DNA of 10,818 nucleotides from CAZXDS01 sp964639525. Lineage in GTDB: Bacteria; Bacteroidota; Ignavibacteria; Ignavibacteriales; Melioribacteraceae. Position 1 is the first letter of the stretch; the number at the start of each line of letters is the position of its first letter. Under the pieces are notes generated by a model. The model was given only the letters and a program-made list of their open reading frames with translations, was not told the DNA's origin and made no database searches. Below, one piece after another: positions 6,268 through 10,818 of the stretch. Both the position numbers and the translations under genes were made by a program. The stretch is taken from NCBI GenBank assembly GCA_964639525.1, contig CAZXDS010000117.1, positions 1 to 10,818 of the forward strand, written 5' to 3'.

Positions 6268-6478
6268 ATGCAGCATTTTAAAAAAAATACGATTTTTAAG
6301 TTTATTTCTATAATCTTGTTTGTTGCTAGCTTATCTTTTGCTCAAACCGGAAACGAGTTGGATTTGCTGAATGTAAAATTAGGCAAAGCAAAAATATCAA
6401 AAGATACACTCAACATTACAAGAGCTTATTTTAAGTTAGGGAAGTATTTGTCATACAACGATATTTCCAAAAGTTTTT
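6268..6478 (+). repeat. Intact-gene copy of the 211-bp direct repeat (other copy 220-430)
   Basis: This segment matches 220-430 with six substitutions and no gaps, in the same orientation and 6,048 bases apart. It covers the signal peptide and the first helices of the kinase. Two same-strand copies could recombine and delete or excise everything between them, including the cytochrome operon and the NtrC-type system. Confidence 0.9.
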
Positions 6479-8214
6479 TATACCTTGACAGTGCTTTAGC
6501 TATGGCAAAAAATATTCATAATGTAAAAGCCATTAGTCTAATTTCTAATGTAATAGCTGCAAATTATAGCGATCATGGGGAGCATGATAAAGCGATAAAA
6601 ATTTATAAGAATGTTGCAGATTATTTTATTAGCAAAGATCAAAAGGATAAAGCAGCGGCAATATTGTTAAATACCGGACTTGAACTTTCGAGTATTGGAA
6701 AATATTCTGAAGCAATGGAAAAAGAAATACTTGCTTTGGAAATGCTTGTCAGCAGCGGCGATTCTACTAATATTGCCGACTATTTTTGTGAGATTGGAAT
6801 TTTATTCAACAAACTTGACAATAAAGTTAAATATGAAGAATACGTACTAAAAGCTTACTTTCTAATGAAAAATGTAAAGTATGCAGATTTCTATTCTAAA
6901 ACAAATATTCTAAATGAATTGGCCTACATTTATCAAACAAAAGGAGACTTACTCAAATCATTAGATGTTAATAATCAGAACTACATTCTTTCAAAAAATG
7001 CTAACTATCTGAACGGAATGGCTGTTTCATTAAGTAATATGGCGGAGATTGAGAGGGAACTGAATAATTATGATAAAGCTTTAGAGTACTACAAGCAAAG
7101 CTATAAACTAAATAAATCGAATAGAAAGACATCGGGTATTATTTATTCCGCTTCACATCTCGGAGAACTTTATTCGTATAAAAAGGAATATACAAAAGCA
7201 AAAATATATTTGAATGAAGCATTAAATTTGTCAAATGGGAAACATTATTCGGAAGAGCTAAAATTAACACTTAAATTATTGAGTGATTTATATGTTAAAC
7301 AAGGGAATTATAAATTATCAATAAAATATTTACAAAAATATTTAGTTGTAAAGGATTCACTGGAAAATATTGCGGTTAAAAAACAATTTGCAAAGTTGGA
7401 AACACAGTATGATAAAAAACAAAAAGAAAAGAAAATTGAATTGCTCAATAAGGAAAATCAGTTGAAGAAAGAGCAATTGGCAAAACAGCTTTATTTATTT
7501 GCCGCTGTTTTTGTTTTTCTTTTGCTGATAAGTGCATTGATTTATTGGACTGTAAGGAATAAGAAAATCAAAGCTGAAAGAGACTCATTTGAATATCGTC
7601 AGAAAATGTTGCGTTCACAGTTAAATCCGCATTTTATTTTTAATTCGTTGAATGCGATTCAAAATTATATTTTAAAAAGTAAAACTTTTGAAAGTGCTGA
7701 TTACCTTTCTGATTTTGCAAGATTAATGCGATTAATTTTAGAAAGTTCTCGTGAAGATTTAATTACAATCGAAAAAGAAAAGGAAATGATGGAGTATTAT
7801 CTAAAACTTCAGCAATTACGTTTTAGCAATGTGTTTTCTTTTAATATTGATGTTGATGCGAATATAGATATGGAGAACACAGAAATCCCTTCAATGTTGC
7901 TCCAACCGTTTATCGAAAATGCCATTGAGCACGGAATAAAAAATTCTCGAAACTCCGATGGAAAAATTGAAGTAATTATTAAAAAAGAAAGCAACCATAT
8001 TAAACTATCGGTTAAAGATAACGGTAAAGGATTTTCTACAGAAAAGAAAAGTAAACACAAGTCATATGCGATTCAAATCACAAAAGAAAGACTTGAAAAC
8101 ATTTATATTTTGAATAAACAAAAAATTAAATTTGAAATTAATTCGGACAAGCAGTTAGGAACAACTGTTTGTTTTAAGATGCCAGCAAATAGAAAAGGAA
8201 TTAAAATTGATTAG
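6268..8214 (+). CDS. TPR-domain LytS/YpdA-type sensor histidine kinase
   Basis: This 648-residue protein has a signal peptide (about 1-25, cut near SFAQ) and then a long periplasmic array of helical tetratricopeptide-like repeats (about 50-365; clearest at 252-282, SLSNMAEIERELNNYDKALEY). A charged coiled linker (about 370-405) leads to one membrane segment (408-428). The cytoplasmic His_kinase domain has LNPHFIFNSLN with phospho-acceptor H455, and the ATPase part has LQPFIENAIEHGI (546-557, N-box) and DNGKGF (584-589). The second glycine box reads SYAIQITKERL in place of GxGL, a weakening I believe is common in this kinase family. The ATG at 6268 is favoured because the signal peptide begins there. 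Its stop overlaps the LytTR regulator by 8 bases, so they are a pair. The signal sensed is unknown. Its first 211 bases are duplicated at 220. Confidence 0.93.
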   Translation: MQHFKKNTIFKFISIILFVASLSFAQTGNELDLLNVKLGKAKISKDTLNITRAYFKLGKYLSYNDISKSFLYLDSALAMAKNIHNVKAISLISNVIAANYSDHGEHDKAIKIYKNVADYFISKDQKDKAAAILLNTGLELSSIGKYSEAMEKEILALEMLVSSGDSTNIADYFCEIGILFNKLDNKVKYEEYVLKAYFLMKNVKYADFYSKTNILNELAYIYQTKGDLLKSLDVNNQNYILSKNANYLNGMAVSLSNMAEIERELNNYDKALEYYKQSYKLNKSNRKTSGIIYSASHLGELYSYKKEYTKAKIYLNEALNLSNGKHYSEELKLTLKLLSDLYVKQGNYKLSIKYLQKYLVVKDSLENIAVKKQFAKLETQYDKKQKEKKIELLNKENQLKKEQLAKQLYLFAAVFVFLLLISALIYWTVRNKKIKAERDSFEYRQKMLRSQLNPHFIFNSLNAIQNYILKSKTFESADYLSDFARLMRLILESSREDLITIEKEKEMMEYYLKLQQLRFSNVFSFNIDVDANIDMENTEIPSMLLQPFIENAIEHGIKNSRNSDGKIEVIIKKESNHIKLSVKDNGKGFSTEKKSKHKSYAIQITKERLENIYILNKQKIKFEINSDKQLGTTVCFKMPANRKGIKID

Positions 8215-8956
8215 AACGGTAATAGTTGACGATGAAAAACCAGCAAGAGAAAACATTTCTACATTTATAAATGAATATTTTAAGTCGATTGAAATTGTGG
8301 GCGAGGCTGAATCAGTAAGTGAGGCTATTGATGTTATAAACACATATAAACCGGAGTTGCTGTTCCTTGATATTGACATCAAAGGGGGGACAGGCTTTGA
8401 TGTTTTGCATGGTGTAGATTATAAAAATACAAAAATAATATTTGTAACTGCCTTTCAAGAATATGCAGTTCGTGCTATTAAATTTAGTGCATTCGATTAC
8501 ATTCTAAAACCATTTAAGACTTCGGAATTGATTCAAACAATCAATAAAATAGTTGAAGATAAAATCGATGAGAATTATGCAGCGAAATTTGAAGCAATAT
8601 TTTCTAATTTTAACAGTGCATATCCTAAATTAAAAAAAATGGTGTTAAAAACATTCGACAAAATTCATATTATTAATATTAAAGATATTATATATTGTGA
8701 ATCCAGCAACAATTACACTACATTTTTTCTTAATAGCGGCAAAAAGATATTAGTCTCTAAACCCATTAAAAAATATGATGAAATGTTAGGTGATTTAAGT
8801 TTTATGCGGGTACACCAGTCTTTTCTTGTTAATCTTAATTACATTCAACAATTTGATAAAACAGAAGGGGGAATGTTAATTATGACAAACAGCATTAAAA
8901 TACCGGTTTCCCACAGACAAAAAGCAGCGTTATTAAAATTTTTTGAAACTCTTTGA
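8207..8956 (+). CDS. LytTR-family response regulator
   Basis: This 249-residue cytoplasmic regulator has a receiver domain (about 1-120) with acidic residues D8/D9, phospho-acceptor D55, T81 and K101, then a LytTR DNA-binding domain (about 145-249) containing IIYCESSNNYTTFF, FMRVHQSFLVNL and IPVSHRQK, the usual landmarks of the family. The start is a TTG at 8207 inside the kinase's last codons (8-base overlap), preceded by AAGGAA at 8195-8200. No ATG is suitably placed, and this start gives the expected MIRTVIVDDE opening. It is the partner of the TPR/LytS-type kinase. LytTR proteins bind pairs of short direct repeats, and its targets may include its own operon or the secreted protein gene 185 bases downstream (inference). 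No terminator is evident after it. Confidence 0.94.
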   Translation: MIRTVIVDDEKPARENISTFINEYFKSIEIVGEAESVSEAIDVINTYKPELLFLDIDIKGGTGFDVLHGVDYKNTKIIFVTAFQEYAVRAIKFSAFDYILKPFKTSELIQTINKIVEDKIDENYAAKFEAIFSNFNSAYPKLKKMVLKTFDKIHIINIKDIIYCESSNNYTTFFLNSGKKILVSKPIKKYDEMLGDLSFMRVHQSFLVNLNYIQQFDKTEGGMLIMTNSIKIPVSHRQKAALLKFFETL

Positions 8957-9141
8957 TATACATTGATTTCTATCACATTCTATTAAAATATCAATTTTAA
9001 ATTTGTTTATATTTACAATATTGAATCAAAAATTATGATTGATTTCGGCATAATCTAATATGTGCATGAATTAGGAATTACACTTTGTGTGATTTTTGAA
9101 TAAATATGATGTCCTTTTTAATAATATTCACGGAGCATGCT

Positions 9142-10614
9142 ATGAAAAAATTACTTTTTTCAATTTTATTCTTTTTTCTTGTTTCATTAATTTCAGCACA
9201 GGATTTTCAAGTAACAAATACAGGAATTTATTCAGTAGATGTTCCTCACCTAACATTTGGTGGGTCGCAAGTACACTTGGTTTACGGAACTAATTTTTTA
9301 TGTTATAATTTTGATATTCATGGTCCTTCTGCACCTATAACAAATCCAATAATTCCTGCTGAAAATTATGGACCCAATACAGCGGATATTGCCGTTGATC
9401 CTTTGGATTCAAACCATATTGGGATTGCTTATTACGATTTCCACTACGATGCTAATACTGGTGTGCAATTTTATGGATGTTACGTTGTGGAAAGTACTGA
9501 CGGCGGACTAACATTTGATGCACCTACTTTACTGGATACAATTGAGATGGGAAATACTCTTTCTAATCTTTCCTATAATCTTCCACAAGTGAAATTTGTA
9601 CGGCGAAATGAATATAGTGATATTAAAATATTGTGGAGAGTTAATTCTAATAGTGTTGATACAAATTCACTCTATCTTGGTGGTAGATATGGAGGACGAG
9701 ATAGGATGGACGATCCAAACAAAGATGCTCTTGAGGTTGCAATCGGTTTTACAGTAGAAAATGAATTATACGCCGTTTCGTATGGCATAATGGAAAATTC
9801 CCACGCTAAGTTCTATCTCAGTGCTTCCGGAGCTGGTACTCATATACTTGTAAAAGATGATGGACAAACATTTTTGACTTCTGATAATTTTACAAAAGCT
9901 TTTGTGAATCATGGTGGCAAACTTGAATATATATATAATGATTTTTCTCACAGTGCCCAGCTTACTGAATCTGGTGATTGGGGTGCGACTTGGAGCGATA
10001 AAGGGACGGTTGATTCTCATCAATATACTTATGTTGCCTTTACTAGAATAACGCCGACTTTTCCATTGTATATGGAAAGCTATTTTGTTAAGCTATTCAA
10101 AGACGATAATGGTGATTTAATATTTTCAGTAAGTCCTGACTTACTAAATTGGCAAGACGGAGGAAAAGTAAATAGTAGCAATGCACAAGTATCCGGAATG
10201 GCAGCATCGTTTATTGATGTGAAGTTAGATGACATAAATAAATCATTATTAACATCCTGGATAGATAACAGAACGGGTAGCGAAGAAATATTTTATTCGA
10301 ATATAGAGTTGCCGTTGCTTGTAGATGTAAAAAACGATATTCAAACTACTGTAGAATTTAATTTACAACAGAATTACCCAAATCCGTTTAATCCGGCAAC
10401 TACAATAAAATTTAGCATACCAAAAGCAGGGCAAGTAACTTTGCGAGTTTACAATTTACTTGGTAAACAGGTTGCTGAATTAGTAAACAGTGAAATGAGT
10501 GCCGGAAATAAAACTGTAAATTTTGATGCTTCAAATTTGAGTTCAGGTATTTACTTTTACAAACTAAGCACCGAAAATTTTGTAAATATTAAGAAAATGG
10601 TTCTTTTGCAGTAA
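9142..10614 (+). CDS. Secreted Asp-box (sialidase-like propeller) protein with T9SS type A sorting domain
   Basis: This 490-residue protein starts with a clear signal peptide (MKKLLFSILFFFLVSLISA, cut near residue 19). The start at 9142 is chosen over an in-frame ATG at 9106 because CGGAG at 9131-9135 precedes it and the signal sequence begins there. The body has Asp-box-like motifs STDGGLTF (118-125), KDDGQTF (238-244) and SGDWGATW (277-284), plus repeated VDPLDSNHIGIAYYDF and SWIDNRTGSEEIFYSN segments, which suggest a beta-propeller of the BNR/sialidase type. No catalytic set can be assigned, so sialidase activity is not claimed. The C-terminus (about 405-490) is a type A sorting domain with NYPNPFNP (411-418), SGIYFYKL and a Lys-rich end, so the protein should cross the outer membrane by T9SS and be surface-attached or released. 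It follows the LytTR regulator gene. Confidence 0.88.
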   Translation: MKKLLFSILFFFLVSLISAQDFQVTNTGIYSVDVPHLTFGGSQVHLVYGTNFLCYNFDIHGPSAPITNPIIPAENYGPNTADIAVDPLDSNHIGIAYYDFHYDANTGVQFYGCYVVESTDGGLTFDAPTLLDTIEMGNTLSNLSYNLPQVKFVRRNEYSDIKILWRVNSNSVDTNSLYLGGRYGGRDRMDDPNKDALEVAIGFTVENELYAVSYGIMENSHAKFYLSASGAGTHILVKDDGQTFLTSDNFTKAFVNHGGKLEYIYNDFSHSAQLTESGDWGATWSDKGTVDSHQYTYVAFTRITPTFPLYMESYFVKLFKDDNGDLIFSVSPDLLNWQDGGKVNSSNAQVSGMAASFIDVKLDDINKSLLTSWIDNRTGSEEIFYSNIELPLLVDVKNDIQTTVEFNLQQNYPNPFNPATTIKFSIPKAGQVTLRVYNLLGKQVAELVNSEMSAGNKTVNFDASNLSSGIYFYKLSTENFVNIKKMVLLQ

Positions 10615-10632
10615 TATTATTTTTTAAAAATC

Positions 10633-10668
10633 AAAAGCCCGAGTTCGTAATTATGAATCGGGCTTTTT
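10633..10668. terminator. Intrinsic terminator shared by convergent genes
   Basis: AAAAGCCCGA-g-TTC pairs with GAA-TCGGGCTTTT around an 8-base loop, with one bulged G, and ends in a run of five Ts on the plus strand. On the minus strand the stem is followed by TTTTGATTTTT. It can therefore serve the secreted protein gene ending at 10614 and the gene arriving from the right edge, which ends at 10711. Confidence 0.88.
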
Positions 10669-10710
10669 AATTTGAATTATTTTGACAATCATTAAATAGA
10701 TTAATATTGA

Positions 10711-10818
10711 TTATAATTTAATATCTAAAATAGTTTCAGTTCCGTCCTTTAAGAAGTTGTAGGTCAAATTATCTAAAAAAGTGTGCATTATGTGAAGTCC
10801 GCGTCCGTGAGTTTTTAG
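10711..10818 (-). CDS. C-terminal end of an RsbW-like HATPase (anti-sigma factor/serine kinase), partial
   Basis: Only the last 35 codons lie in the window; the gene enters from the right edge and ends with TAA at 10711-10713. The residues read THGRGLHIMHTFLDNL and then TYNFLKDGTETILDIKL. A GRGL glycine box followed by an (L/I)M...D helix and a final strand pair ending in a short basic tail is how RsbW/SpoIIAB-type ATPase domains end. Such proteins control an alternative sigma factor or an anti-anti-sigma factor in partner-switching systems. The diagnostic N-box and DxGxG box lie outside the window, so another short HATPase is possible. It converges on the secreted protein gene with the shared terminator between them. 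Confidence 0.7.
   Translation of the reverse strand, partial: LKTHGRGLHIMHTFLDNLTYNFLKDGTETILDIKL

Noticed and set aside
8962..9046. Direct repeat ATTGATTTC (8962-8970 and 9038-9046) considered as LytTR sites
   Set aside because: The 76-base spacing is far larger than the spacing of LytTR repeat pairs, and the words are AT-rich.
9077..9093. Imperfect dyad ATTACAC-TTT-GTGTGAT before the secreted protein gene
   Set aside because: The arms are short with one mismatch and do not match a known operator; too weak to list as a site.

Overview
The window is AT-rich, densely coded bacterial DNA. The best taxonomic clue is the secreted protein at 9142-10614, which ends in a type IX secretion (T9SS) type A sorting domain with the motif NYPNPFNPATTIKFSIP. 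This wording is typical of Ignavibacteria and related members of the Bacteroidota/FCB group. TPR-containing LytS-type kinases paired with LytTR regulators, and an NtrC-type activator beside a cytochrome operon, fit such an organism. The assignment is an inference from motifs, not from a search.

Layout, left to right. (a) 1-671: AT-rich DNA holding a truncated copy (220-456) of the first ~70 codons of the kinase gene that lies intact 6 kb downstream, then a candidate sigma-54 promoter (604-620). (b) 672-2462, plus strand: a two-gene operon for a periplasmic monoheme cytochrome c and an outer-membrane fused cytochrome-porin (Cyc2-like), closed by a strong intrinsic terminator (2491-2517). (c) 2533-2653: a small palindrome-rich element with terminal inverted repeats. 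(d) 2691-5777, minus strand: a sensor kinase with six membrane segments, a GGxxNP motif and a histidine-rich extracytoplasmic loop, followed 3 nt later by an NtrC-family sigma-54 activator. (e) 5778-6267: intergenic region holding a 142-bp MITE-like element with an exact 8-bp target duplication. (f) 6268-8956, plus strand: a TPR/LytS-type kinase overlapping a LytTR response regulator. (g) 9142-10614: a secreted Asp-box protein with a T9SS tail. (h) 10633-10668: terminator, then the C-terminal end of an RsbW-like ATPase on the minus strand (10711-10818), cut by the window edge.

How the parts may work together (inference): the minus-strand two-component system looks built to sense redox state, quinone, metal or haem at the membrane and to activate sigma-54 promoters. 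The only good sigma-54 promoter match I found lies just before the cytochrome/porin operon converging on it. That makes 604-5777 a plausible self-contained, regulated module for electron transfer across the outer membrane (Fe(II) oxidation or another extracellular donor or acceptor). The module is bracketed by a 211-bp direct repeat of a kinase gene's 5' end, and small non-autonomous mobile elements sit on both sides of its regulatory genes.
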